DNA of 64,000 nucleotides, taken from the NCBI RefSeq assembly GCF_028682175.1, contig NZ_JANHKS010000015.1:1-64000 (forward strand). Reading direction: 5' to 3'. The notes below the pieces were generated by a model that was not told where the DNA came from, ran no database searches, and saw only the letters and a list, made by a program, of their open reading frames with translations. Shown in pieces: positions 9,363 to 16,988 of this stretch (position 1 is its first letter; every line of letters starts with the position of its first letter). The position numbers were made by a program, and so were the translations under genes. The DNA comes from Pseudomonas putida (lineage in GTDB: Bacteria; Pseudomonadota; Gammaproteobacteria; Pseudomonadales; Pseudomonadaceae).

Positions 9363-9676
9363 GTAATGGCAACAGCATCACCGTTCAAATTCTCGACAAA
9401 GAGTATTCGATCATCTGCCCTCAGGAGGAGCGCACCAACCTGGTCAGCGCCGCCCGCTACCTGGATGGCAAGATGCGCGAGATCCGCAGCAGCGGCAAAG
9501 TGATCGGTGCCGACCGTATTGCAGTGATGGCCGCCCTGAACATTACCCATGACCTGTTGCACAAACAGGAACTGCCGCAAACCCAGGCCAACGGCTCGAC
9601 CCGTGAGCAGGTTCGCGACCTTCTCGAGCGTGTGGACCTGGTCCTTGCCACGGATTCGGATAAAGCACAAGGCTGA
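9359..9676 (+). CDS. zapA: Cell division protein ZapA
   Basis: ZapA binds and bundles FtsZ at midcell. The 105-residue product has the N-terminal ITVQILDKEYSIICPQEE beta region followed by LVSAARYLDGKMREIRSSGK and a C-terminal coil. It overlaps the coiled-coil gene upstream by four bases and is followed directly by 6S RNA and fau, the standard gammaproteobacterial order. Confidence 0.95.
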   Translation: MSNGNSITVQILDKEYSIICPQEERTNLVSAARYLDGKMREIRSSGKVIGADRIAVMAALNITHDLLHKQELPQTQANGSTREQVRDLLERVDLVLATDSDKAQG

Positions 9677-9703
9677 TTGTTCGGACATGATTGGGTATAC
9701 TTG

Positions 9704-9885
9704 CGACCGCTCCCTGGAGTGCTTGCCAGTCGGTCATGTCCCTGAGCCGATACGCACAACCACGGGGGTTGCACGTTGGGGTTGGTGTGCATGTCCGCTC
9801 GACGGAAAGCCTTAAAACCTCCTGCAATCTCCACCTTGAACTTTCGGGTTCAAGGGCTACACCGACAGCGGTTCGTCGGGGAGTC
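9704..9885 (+). ncRNA. ssrS: 6S RNA
   Basis: 6S RNA mimics an open promoter and sequesters sigma-70 RNA polymerase in stationary phase. Support: the position between zapA and fau, where ssrS lies in most gammaproteobacteria; a TATACT -10 box at 9696-9701; a closing stem of CGACCGCT (about 9704) with AGCGGTTCG (9867-9875); and the internal segment TCATGTCCCTGAGCCGATA typical of Pseudomonas 6S. Both ends are approximate to within about ten bases. Confidence 0.85.
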
Positions 9886-9975
9886 TCGAATTCTCTATCC
9901 ATTGCCAGGCGCCCTGTCTGGCAATGGAGATCGTGATCGCACGGTCACTCCTTCAAATCGCACGGACCCGCCTGC

Positions 9976-10602
9976 ATGACCTCTTCTGGCGCAGCCTCCC
10001 TGAACGATTCGTCCACCCTCTCCCGCCCTCAGTTACGCCGCGTTCTACGCAAGGCCCGCCGCGCGCTCAACCGCGCAGAACAGCGACGAGCGGCACAGGG
10101 CTTGTACCGGCAACTGGCGCAAAACCCGCTTTTTCGACGTTCCCGGCATGTTTCGCTGTACCTTCCGATGGACGGTGAAATCGACCCGCGCCTGCTGCTG
10201 CGTGAAGCACAACGGCGAGGCAAGGCGACCTATCTTCCGGTGCTCAGCGCCTGGCCACGGACCAAGATGGTGTTTCAGCGTGTGAGGCCCGGGGATAAAT
10301 TTCGTCCCAATCGATTTCGCATTCCCGAGCCGCACATCAACCCGCGCCAGCAGCGCAAGATCTGGGCGCTGGACCTGATCTTGATGCCATTGGTGGGTTT
10401 TGATGCCCAGGGCGGCCGGCTGGGCATGGGCGGTGGATTCTACGACCGCAGCCTGGCGTATCAGGCACGCCGCAAGGCCTGGCAGAAGCCAGTGCTGCTG
10501 GGCATGGCCCATGAGTGTCAGAAAGTCGGAAAGCTGGCGGTTGCCAGTTGGGATGTACCGCTACAAGGAACGGTATCGGACAAGCGCTGGTATATGGCGT
10601 GA
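9976..10602 (+). CDS. fau: 5-formyltetrahydrofolate cyclo-ligase
   Basis: This enzyme converts 5-formyl-THF to 5,10-methenyl-THF with ATP, feeding the one-carbon pool. The 208-residue product has the RRVLRKARRALNRAEQRRAA N-terminal helix, VSLYLPMDGEIDPR, and the signature region DLILMPLVGFDAQGGRLGMG followed by GGFYDRSL. It follows 6S RNA on the same strand and may be partly co-transcribed with it. Confidence 0.95.
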   Translation: MTSSGAASLNDSSTLSRPQLRRVLRKARRALNRAEQRRAAQGLYRQLAQNPLFRRSRHVSLYLPMDGEIDPRLLLREAQRRGKATYLPVLSAWPRTKMVFQRVRPGDKFRPNRFRIPEPHINPRQQRKIWALDLILMPLVGFDAQGGRLGMGGGFYDRSLAYQARRKAWQKPVLLGMAHECQKVGKLAVASWDVPLQGTVSDKRWYMA

Positions 10603-10605
10603 CAG

Positions 10606-10697
10606 CTTGTCGGAGCGCGCTTGCCCGCGATTGCGATGTGTCAGGTATGGATTTGTCACCGACACACCGCCGTCGCGGGCAAGCGCGCTCCTACAAG
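10606..10697. repeat. REPIN, GGAGCGCGCTTGCCCGCGA family
   Basis: The arms GGAGCGCGCTTGCCCGCGA and TCGCGGGCAAGCGCGCTCC form an inverted pair around a spacer that contains GTGTC and GACACACCG. Confidence 0.9.
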
Positions 10698-10714
10698 CGG
10701 TGTATCCGGGGGAA

Positions 10715-10861
10715 CTAGCGGCGATACGGCTGCTGTTGCTGGGTGATTTCAACCGGTGCGTCGGTCTTGGCCGACCAGAGACTTTGCGCGTAACCGGTGG
10801 TGACAATGCCCAAGCCGAACAAAATGACCAAAATCCATAGTAAATCCGGCTTGCGTTGCAT
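10715..10861 (-). CDS. Small single-pass membrane protein, 48 residues
   Basis: A short frame starts at ATG 10861 after a GGGGG ribosome site and ends TAG at 10715. It begins MQRKPDLLWILVILFGLGIV, a positively charged N-terminus plus a hydrophobic helix (about residues 7-24), followed by a polar tail ending TQQQQPYRR. Codon use looks like its neighbours. The function is unknown. A hypothetical gene of this type sits near fau in other pseudomonads (from memory). Confidence 0.75.
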   Translation of the reverse strand: MQRKPDLLWILVILFGLGIVTTGYAQSLWSAKTDAPVEITQQQQPYRR

Positions 10862-11056
10862 TGATTGCCCCCCTTTGGCAAATCAAAACCCGGCATCCAC
10901 TGCCTCTGAAAATAGGGCCGCGTAGCGGTGTAGCGCTTGAAGTGGCGGCATTCTCCAACAACGTGACCCAACACGCAAATACTGGCGTCAACCGACTGTC
11001 GGTTTGTCACGAAAGCGTCGGACAACCTGTCCAGACCCCATTCAGGAGCTTCAAAA

Positions 11057-11506
11057 ATGGCCTATTGGCTGATGAAATCCGAGCCTGACGAGCTGTCCAT
11101 CGCAGGCCTGAAAAAACTGGGCGAGGCCCGCTGGGATGGGGTTCGGAACTACCAGGCACGCAACTTCCTGCGCGCCATGGCGGTGGGCGACGAATTCTTC
11201 TTCTATCATTCGAGCTGCCCTGAACCGGGCATCGCGGGTATCGGCAAAATCGTCGAAGCCGCGTATCCCGACCCCACGGCGCTGGACAACACCAGCCACT
11301 ACTTCGACGCCAAGGCCAGCCAGGACAAGAACCCCTGGAGCGCAATCAACGTCGCCTTCGTCGAGATTTTCCCCAAGGTGCTGGGCCTGGGCTACCTCAA
11401 ACAACAGGCCGCCCTTGAGCAAATGCCCCTGGTGCAAAAAGGCAGCCGCCTTTCGGTCATGCCCGTCACGCCGGAAGAATGGGCTGCGGTGCTGGCCTTG
11501 AAGTGA
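11057..11506 (+). CDS. EVE domain protein
   Basis: The 149-residue protein is a stand-alone EVE domain (PUA/YTH-like fold), beginning MAYWLMKSEPDELSI and containing RWDGVRNYQARNFLRAM, FFYHSSC and PGIAGIGKIV. EVE domains bind modified nucleic acid bases. The cellular target of the stand-alone bacterial form is not established. It has a good ribosome site (CAGGAG) and is not part of a visible operon. Confidence 0.93.
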   Translation: MAYWLMKSEPDELSIAGLKKLGEARWDGVRNYQARNFLRAMAVGDEFFFYHSSCPEPGIAGIGKIVEAAYPDPTALDNTSHYFDAKASQDKNPWSAINVAFVEIFPKVLGLGYLKQQAALEQMPLVQKGSRLSVMPVTPEEWAAVLALK

Positions 11507-11515
11507 TCGACACCC

Positions 11516-11604
11516 TGTAGGAGTGAGCTTGCTCGCGATGGCGGTGCGTCAGATATGAATGGGTATATGACGCACCGCCATCGCGAGCAAGCTCACTCCT
11601 ACAA
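11516..11604. repeat. REPIN, GTAGGAGTGAGCTTGCTCGCGA family
   Basis: Inverted arms TGTAGGAGTGAGCTTGCTCG and CGAGCAAGCTCACTCCTACA flank a spacer. It lies between the convergent EVE and FliL-like genes. Confidence 0.92.
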
Positions 11605-11617
11605 GATCAACAACACA

Positions 11618-12037
11618 TCACTGCGCGATGAAGTTGTTGAACAACAGATCATCCACCACAGGCTTGCCAGTCTCCTGGCTCAACACCTGCTGGGTCTGCT
11701 TCAGGGCTTCCTGACGCAGCTTTTCCTTGGCATCGACGTTGCTCATGGACTCGATCGTCTGCTGGGTGAACAGCGCCACCAACTGATTGCGAATCAGCGG
11801 CTCATTGGCCTTCACCAGCTTCTGCGCCTCGGCGCCGGTCACGCGCAAGGCCACGTCAGCCTTGTACACGTGCAGCTTCGGCCCGCCATCGAGCGCATAG
11901 TTGCCCACGAACGGCGGGGTCAGGGCCACATAGGAAACCTTGTTCGGGTCATCTTTCTCGCCACCCTCTTCGTTGGCCATTGCCACAACAGGCATCGACA
12001 ACGTCAACAGCATCAGAATCCACGCTTTCGCTTTCAA
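11618..12037 (-). CDS. FliL-like periplasmic protein
   Basis: The 139-residue product starts MKAKAWILMLLTLSMPVVAM, a likely signal peptide or membrane anchor, followed by an acidic linker and a FliL-type domain (YVALTPPFVGNY through the C-terminus). FliL proteins sit beside the flagellar motor. This copy is outside any flagellar cluster, so a motility role is uncertain. Confidence 0.8.
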   Translation of the reverse strand: MKAKAWILMLLTLSMPVVAMANEEGGEKDDPNKVSYVALTPPFVGNYALDGGPKLHVYKADVALRVTGAEAQKLVKANEPLIRNQLVALFTQQTIESMSNVDAKEKLRQEALKQTQQVLSQETGKPVVDDLLFNNFIAQ

Positions 12038-12178
12038 AATCCCACTCCTCTAATCCGGTGCGCCATAGCTTACAGGGCTCTGCGGCTTATGTAGGTCTAT
12101 CAGGCCGGGGCATGCTCATTGACCCCAAAACCCCTCTACCTACACTTATCGGCCATCACTGGAAAAGGAATAGCCCCG

Positions 12179-13156
12179 ATGAAAGCCGTGCTCTGCAAAG
12201 CCTTCGGTCCCGCCGCAAATCTGGTGCTGGAAGAAGTCGCCACCCCGGAACCGAAAAAGAACGAAATCCTGCTCGACGTGCACGCCGCCGGGGTCAACTT
12301 CCCCGACACCCTCATCATCGAAGGCAAATACCAGTTCAAGCCGCCCTTCCCCTTCTCCCCCGGTGGCGAAGCCTCGGGCGTGGTGAGCGCGGTGGGTGAA
12401 AAAGTCAGCCACCTCAAGGTCGGCGACCGGGTCATGGCCCTCACCGGCTGGGGCAGCTTCGCCGAACAGATCGCCGTGGCCGGGTACAACGTCCTGCCCA
12501 TCCCCGAAGCAATGGACTACACCACCGCCGCCGCATTCAGCATGACTTACGGCACCTCCATGCACGCCCTCAAACAGCGCGCCCAGTTGCAACCCGGCGA
12601 AACACTCCTGGTGCTCGGCGCCTCGGGCGGCGTGGGCCTGGCCGCGGTGGAAATCGGCAAAGCCATGGGCGCCCGCGTCATCGCCGCCGCCAGCAGCGCC
12701 GACAAACTGGAAGTCGCCAGAAACGCCGGCGCCGACGAACTCATCAACTACAGCGAAAGCAGCCTCAAGGACGAACTCAAACGCCTCACCAACGGCAACG
12801 GCGTCGATGTGATCTACGACCCCGTCGGCGGCGACCTCTTCGACCAGGCCGTGCGCGCCATCGCCTGGAACGGTCGCCTGCTCGTCGTCGGCTTCGCCAG
12901 CGGCCGCATCCCGGAACTGCCCGTCAACCTCGCGCTGTTGAAAGGCGCCTCGGTCGTCGGCGTCTTCTGGGGCTCCTTCGCCCAGCGCCAACCACAGGAC
13001 AACGCGGCGAACTTCCAGCAACTGTTCAAATGGTACGGCGAAGGGAAATTGAAACCGTTGGTGTCGAAGGTCTATCCGCTGGAGCGGGCGGGGGAAGCGA
13101 TTGATTCGTTGGGGCAGAGGAAAGCGGTTGGGAAGGTGGTGGTTGGGGTGAGGTGA
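12179..13156 (+). CDS. NADPH:quinone oxidoreductase (medium-chain reductase, zinc-free)
   Basis: The 325-residue protein starts MKAVLCKAFGPAANLVLEEV. It has the GroES-like N-terminal domain with HAAGVNFPDTLIIEGKYQ and the Rossmann motif LVLGASGGVGLAAVEIGKAM, and it lacks the zinc-ligand cysteines of alcohol dehydrogenases. The C-terminal third has WGSFAQRQPQDN and SLGQRKAVGKVVV. It is expected to use NADPH to reduce quinones or activated alkenes. A strong terminator follows at once. Confidence 0.92.
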   Translation: MKAVLCKAFGPAANLVLEEVATPEPKKNEILLDVHAAGVNFPDTLIIEGKYQFKPPFPFSPGGEASGVVSAVGEKVSHLKVGDRVMALTGWGSFAEQIAVAGYNVLPIPEAMDYTTAAAFSMTYGTSMHALKQRAQLQPGETLLVLGASGGVGLAAVEIGKAMGARVIAAASSADKLEVARNAGADELINYSESSLKDELKRLTNGNGVDVIYDPVGGDLFDQAVRAIAWNGRLLVVGFASGRIPELPVNLALLKGASVVGVFWGSFAQRQPQDNAANFQQLFKWYGEGKLKPLVSKVYPLERAGEAIDSLGQRKAVGKVVVGVR

Positions 13157-13166
13157 CATTTAAAAA

Positions 13167-13199
13167 TTAAAGGCCTCGTCAATTTGACGAGGCCTTTAA
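13167..13199 (+). terminator. Rho-independent terminator after the quinone oxidoreductase
   Basis: A nearly perfect 33-base palindrome has TTAAAGGCCTCGTCAA as its left half, with the A-rich start and T-rich end of a bidirectional terminator. It insulates the bacteriocin locus from the gene on its left. Confidence 0.9.
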
Positions 13200-13363
13200 T
13201 TATCTAAACGCTCTCCCTCTTGCGAGCCTCTTCATTATCCAATTCAATAAATATCTCAAACAAAAAGTTACAACTCGCTTATAAAAAAATCTCAAATGTC
13301 GGGTTGTTAAAGTTAAAAAACATCGATTAGTTGATCGCCATACAGCCAAAAAAGGAGAACTGT
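13200..13363 (+). promoter_or_regulatory. AT-rich upstream region of the pyocin gene
   Basis: This 164-base AT-rich stretch leads to the pyocin start. I searched by eye for a LexA box (CTG-N10-CAG) and for the repeated ATTG..GT pyocin P-box and found neither. A good ribosome site (AAAGGAGAA) lies just before the ATG at 13364. How this locus is regulated is not visible. Confidence 0.4.
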
Positions 13364-15201
13364 ATGAGCGGTAACGATGAAAAAAACATTCATGTCAGGG
13401 AAGGTCAGAAAGAACGAGATCCCTATGGATCGCCTGGACGAGTTCCAGGTTCGCGAGATGGCTGGACAGTTGGATTTGGCGGATCTGGAGGTGGACGCGG
13501 AGAAGGCGGCCGGCCCGGTACGCTTTCAGGGTCCAAACGCCGCCGCCTTCGCGAGGAAGACAAACGCCGTCGGCAACAAGAGGCCCGACAAAAAGCTGAG
13601 GCCGACCGTCAGGCCCAAATCGATGCAGCAGCCCAAGCCGAACAGGCTGCGCAAGCACAGCGTGATGCTGCGGCTCGAGCTGCGGCTGAAGCACAGGCCA
13701 GCACGCACGCTGAAGCGCAGTCGAAAGCTGCAGCTCAAGCGCAGGCTGCACAAGAGCTTGCGCACCGCCAGGCTGTTGATTCGTTGGCACAAGCCCTGCC
13801 TACCGTTAAGGCTGGCCTGGACCAACAGCACGCGTCAGCCAAGGCATCGTTAGCCTCGCGCCTGCAAAACGAAACTCAGACCGCAACACCTACGACCTCG
13901 AATAGCGGACAGCTTTTTTTGGATGAAATCCTGGACCAGAAAACTCGGGTCCATCATTTGATTAGCCAGACCGCTGACGAACGAGACGAAAAAAACCGAC
14001 GCGCATATGCGCTCACAGGTACGAATCCTAAAACTATCGACGATGCACAATATCGTGCGTTCCTATTGGCTCGCAGCAGCACCGCTGAACAGGCTCACCG
14101 AGCTAATGAAACATGGATGCGTGCGTACACCGACGCCTATGAATCAGAGGTGCTTGCCGAGTTTGAGCGCTTCTTAACGAACGATCCCAGCTTCTATCCA
14201 AGCGCTATGCCGAACAATCGTGGGAACTGCAAAACCACTCAGGTGATGTACAGACACTGTCGGCAAAACAGCTTACTGACCTAAGCCGTTTTTGGCAGGT
14301 GGTAGCCGGGCCAAGTACTTCGCCCCAACCTTCTACTACTGCAGCAGATATCGCCCGAGCGGTCGCTGAAAAAATGTTCACCCGCCAAGCGGCTAAAGCA
14401 TTGGGCCGGGCGCTACCACGCCTTGCCCTGCTTTATCCGACAGAGTTGGGGGATGGTGAATTGGGTGCCTCTGTCTTTGCGACCAGCGCATCTGAAATTG
14501 GCGTGAGCCGCGACATGGACTTGGCGTTCATCGCGAGTCGAAAAGGAACAGTCGACGTTACGCATCGCATGAGCCTAGAGGAAACGGATGGAGAGTTAAC
14601 ACCTGCTTGGGTCAAAGCAGATGGCGTTACGATCGGAACAAAAGTTCCTGTTCGATCGTTCGTATACAACCCCAACACCCAAGCGTATGAGTTTGCGCGA
14701 GATGGTGACACTAAGCCGAGCTTGATCTGGACTCCCGCAGTGATGCCGGCCAATAGCTCTACGTTCTTGCCCGCTGAAACGCCAGACGCCTCCCCATACT
14801 CCGGGGCCACGTTATCGCCTGTCTCCAACACCTTCGGGGACTATCCGACTTACGATGCCGAGTTTATCGAAGATCTGATTCTAGTGTTCCCGGAAGAATC
14901 AGGGCTGAAACCGATCTATCTTGTTTTTAGCCAACGAGCTGGAGATCACCAATATCACATCAGGCCCACTTCCCTTTTAGCATTTCCTGAGGCCAAGCAG
15001 GTGCATGGAAAAACGCGTATTCAGGGAGGAGGAAAAACGCGCCCACGCTGGAAGGATCATGCAGGTAACATCTATGAATGGGATTTTCGTCACGGAACTG
15101 TAGAAAAATACAACAAACGTGGTGTGCATCTAGGTGAGTACAATGCTGACACTGGAGTGCAAACCAAGCCAGCCGACCCAACAAGGAAAATCGAACCATG
15201 A
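13364..15201 (+). pseudogene. S-type pyocin with colicin E3-like rRNase domain, frameshifted
   Basis: The first frame starts MSGNDEKNIHVREGQKERDP (13364, after AAAGGAGAA) and runs to a stop at 14284. It holds a Gly-rich N-terminus and an Ala/Gln/Glu coiled coil. The second frame, open from about 14167 and with its first ATG/GTG at 14299, runs to 15201. It carries the pyocin-S translocation domain (LLYPTELGDGELGASVFATS to about LIYLVFSQ-like region) and a C-terminal nuclease. The nuclease has YEWDFRHGTVEKY and a final DPTRK, matching the Asp, His, Glu and Arg catalytic set of colicin E3 at nearly identical spacing (D-3-H-4-E-27-R). Restoring one base near 14194 joins the frames as DPSF-x-SKRYAEQSW, giving about 612 residues, a normal S-type pyocin length. 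Either a real loss-of-function mutation or a sequencing error. Confidence 0.88.
14192..14199 (+). other. Probable one-base deletion in the pyocin gene
   Basis: Here the reading must pass from the frame of 13364 to the frame of 14299. AGC TTC in the first frame is followed by TA TCC AAG CGC in the second, so one missing base in the Leu/Ile/Val codon after Phe explains the shift. No homopolymer is present, which makes a simple slippage error less likely. Confidence 0.75.
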
Positions 15202-15425
15202 AACACTACATGACCGGCTATAAACCTAACAATGATGAGCAAGTATTCAAAGTCAGTTTGCCATTAGAGCTCGCGACATTGAGAGATATCATGCAATGGA
15301 CGGACGATGGGGAGTGCGTTTTTGATCACGACCTAACTGGACTACAAATTGAAAAGATAGAACGAGCAAGCAAAATGAAATTTCCTACTGATCTAGAACT
15401 TGTTCTGATCACCGAATCAGATTGA
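15198..15425 (+). CDS. Putative immunity protein for the E3-type pyocin
   Basis: This 75-residue protein is acidic (15 Asp/Glu against 8 Lys/Arg) and has no signal or membrane segment. Its ATG overlaps the toxin stop (ATGA at 15198-15201), the translational coupling expected for a toxin/immunity pair. An acidic protein after a basic nuclease domain fits a toxin-binding inhibitor. It does not visibly resemble the colicin E3 immunity protein that I remember, so it may belong to a separate Pseudomonas family. The function is inferred from position and charge. Confidence 0.75.
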   Translation: MKHYMTGYKPNNDEQVFKVSLPLELATLRDIMQWTDDGECVFDHDLTGLQIEKIERASKMKFPTDLELVLITESD

Positions 15426-15468
15426 ACCTTGGGCAGGGACGCTAACGAAACACTGCACTATCGAAGAC

Positions 15469-15726
15469 GTGACCGAAGCTGAGTTTCTACATCTGGCTCA
15501 GCAGATATGCCGCGCTGACTACCCGACTCAACATCAGCTTGGAAAAGCAATTTTGGAATTCGAGAGATTGAGCGAACACCCTGCCGGTTCAGATCTTCTC
15601 TACTACCCAAAACCATCAGCGGATGACTCACCTGAGGGCATTGTCGAAACGATCAAAGGATGGCGTGCCGTTAACGGCAAACCTGGGTTCAAGCCACGCC
15701 AATCAATAACCCTAGCAAATACATAA
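15469..15726 (+). CDS. Colicin/pyocin DNase-type immunity protein (Im2/7/9 family), start uncertain
   Basis: The protein matches the four-helix immunity family that inhibits HNH DNase colicins and pyocins: TEAEFLHLAQQIC, then the helix-III motif EHPAGSDLLYYP with both conserved tyrosines, then DDSPEGIVETIKGWRAVNGK. The only in-frame start is GTG at 15469 with no ribosome site. It drops about the first ten residues of the family. In the sister gene downstream the start ATG aligns with ATC here (about 15460), so the true start may have been lost. No DNase toxin is present in the window. Confidence 0.75.
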   Translation: MTEAEFLHLAQQICRADYPTQHQLGKAILEFERLSEHPAGSDLLYYPKPSADDSPEGIVETIKGWRAVNGKPGFKPRQSITLANT

Positions 15727-15749
15727 AAGGAATAAGGTCAAAAGCAACC

Positions 15750-16010
15750 ATGAAAGGCAAAAAAATGGAAGACATCACCGAAACGGAATTCCTCGAATTT
15801 GTCAGAAATATATGCATTGCAAACTACAAATCCGAGGCCCAACATGGAAGAGCTGTTTTTCAATTCAACCAAATGAGCGAACACCCATCGGGCTCGGACT
15901 TAATTTACTATCCAAAGGCCGCTGCTGATAATACTCCGGAAGGTATTGTTCGCGAGATAAAAGAATGGCGTGCCACAAATGGAAAACCTGGTTTTAAATC
16001 CGAAAACTGA
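15750..16010 (+). CDS. Colicin/pyocin DNase-type immunity protein (Im2/7/9 family)
   Basis: This 86-residue product shows ITETEFLEFVRNIC, EHPSGSDLIYYP and NTPEGIVREIKEWRATNGK, the hallmark Im2/7/9 motifs. The paired tyrosines are the hot-spot contact to a DNase domain in this family. Two starts are possible: ATG 15750, or ATG 15765 (MEDITETEF), which has AAAGG seven bases upstream and may be the better one. It is clearly related to the preceding gene but diverged, so it is not a recent duplicate. Visibly lower GC than the core genes. Its cognate toxin is absent, so it is an orphan immunity gene. Confidence 0.88.
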   Translation: MKGKKMEDITETEFLEFVRNICIANYKSEAQHGRAVFQFNQMSEHPSGSDLIYYPKAAADNTPEGIVREIKEWRATNGKPGFKSEN

Positions 16011-16052
16011 GACATTCAGGTCAAAATTTCTTACCTATATAGGGATATTTAA

Positions 16053-16907
16053 ATGACTAGCTACGTAACACTTTTCAATCAACTTCCACAAAGGCTTAAA
16101 CTGGAAATTCCTGCTCATCTCGGGTCAACTGATGGCATGTCAGAGGTTCAGATTGTTACCCGATATAAAGACGTCGCCTTGGGGCTGAAATCCACGAAAC
16201 TCGCAGCGCTGCCGCCGGGATATGCTCCTCATAGCGGTCATCTGACGGCTCAAGAGTTTAACGGACTGGGCTCTCCAGTCGGTGTTGCGCCAGAAATTGC
16301 GGAAATCACGAATCAGTTCATAGCCTACGAGAGCGCTTGGCACTTGGAAAATTTCGTCAATCAACTTCAGGCGGTGATCAATCAACTGGACGAAGCTGCT
16401 CGTGTTGAAGCCCAACGTCAGGCGCAAGAGGCAGCTCGACAAGAAGCCCAACGCCAAGCCGAAGAAGCAGCCCGCCAGCTCGCTCAACGTCAGGCTGAGG
16501 AAGCAGCACGTCTGCATGCTCAGCGCTTGGCCGAGGAAGCCGCTCGCCAACTAGCAGCCCGTCAGCTCGCAGAGCAACAAGCTTATGCCGCAGAGCAGGC
16601 CTTGGCTGAACAGAAAGCACAAGAAGCGGCACTTCAGGAAGCCCGCCTCGCGCTGGAGTTGGCTGCTGTCGTGACGACGCAACCAACTGAAACTGCAGTC
16701 AGTACTGAACCGACATCGAATGAAATCATTCCGGCAACTAACCCTGCACGTGAAATCGTCTTCATCCCTGGCCCAGCCGCCATGGCGGAAATCGACCGCG
16801 CAACGCTGGCTCTCAAGCACAGCATTGACGCAGCCGTGGCTCAGTACGCTTCAGACATCGGTCCGTATCTGAATACATCACCTGCGCTGGCAGCCACTGC
16901 ACGCTAA
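16053..16907 (+). CDS. Truncated bacteriocin-like coiled-coil protein
   Basis: This is a 284-residue protein. Residues 1-117 form a non-repetitive N-terminal domain (LEIPAHLGSTDGMSE, LGLKSTKLAALPPGYAP, FIAYESAWHLENF). Residues 119-166 are four 12-residue repeats of the type xAQRQAEEAARx, followed by more Ala/Gln/Glu coil. The C-terminus ends PYLNTSPALAATAR, with no translocation or nuclease domain. The layout resembles the receptor-binding plus coiled-coil half of S-type pyocins, and the position next to immunity genes supports that. It may be the remnant of a second bacteriocin whose killing domain was lost, or a separate accessory protein. A hairpin terminator follows. Confidence 0.6.
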   Translation: MTSYVTLFNQLPQRLKLEIPAHLGSTDGMSEVQIVTRYKDVALGLKSTKLAALPPGYAPHSGHLTAQEFNGLGSPVGVAPEIAEITNQFIAYESAWHLENFVNQLQAVINQLDEAARVEAQRQAQEAARQEAQRQAEEAARQLAQRQAEEAARLHAQRLAEEAARQLAARQLAEQQAYAAEQALAEQKAQEAALQEARLALELAAVVTTQPTETAVSTEPTSNEIIPATNPAREIVFIPGPAAMAEIDRATLALKHSIDAAVAQYASDIGPYLNTSPALAATAR

Positions 16908-16932
16908 CCCAAAGCAGACGCGGTAACCGCAA

Positions 16933-16969
16933 GCAAAGGAGCGCAGATTCAACATCTGTGCTCCTTTGC
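16933..16969 (+). terminator. Strong hairpin at the end of the bacteriocin locus
   Basis: Inverted arms GCAAAGGAGC and GCTCCTTTGC, extended inward by CAGAT/ATCTG around a five-base loop. There is no T-tract, so it may act as a transcript-stabilising or bidirectional structure. Confidence 0.6.
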
Positions 16970-16988
16970 CCCGGTCACTCGCCAAAAC

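Noticed and set aside
13200..13363. LexA box or pyocin P-box before the bacteriocin gene
   Set aside because: No CTG-N10-CAG site and no repeated ATTG..GT pattern was found by eye.
13377..13853. 158-codon frame overlapping the pyocin start
   Set aside because: It is a plus-one shadow of the pyocin N-terminus; the pyocin frame has the ribosome site and family-like composition.
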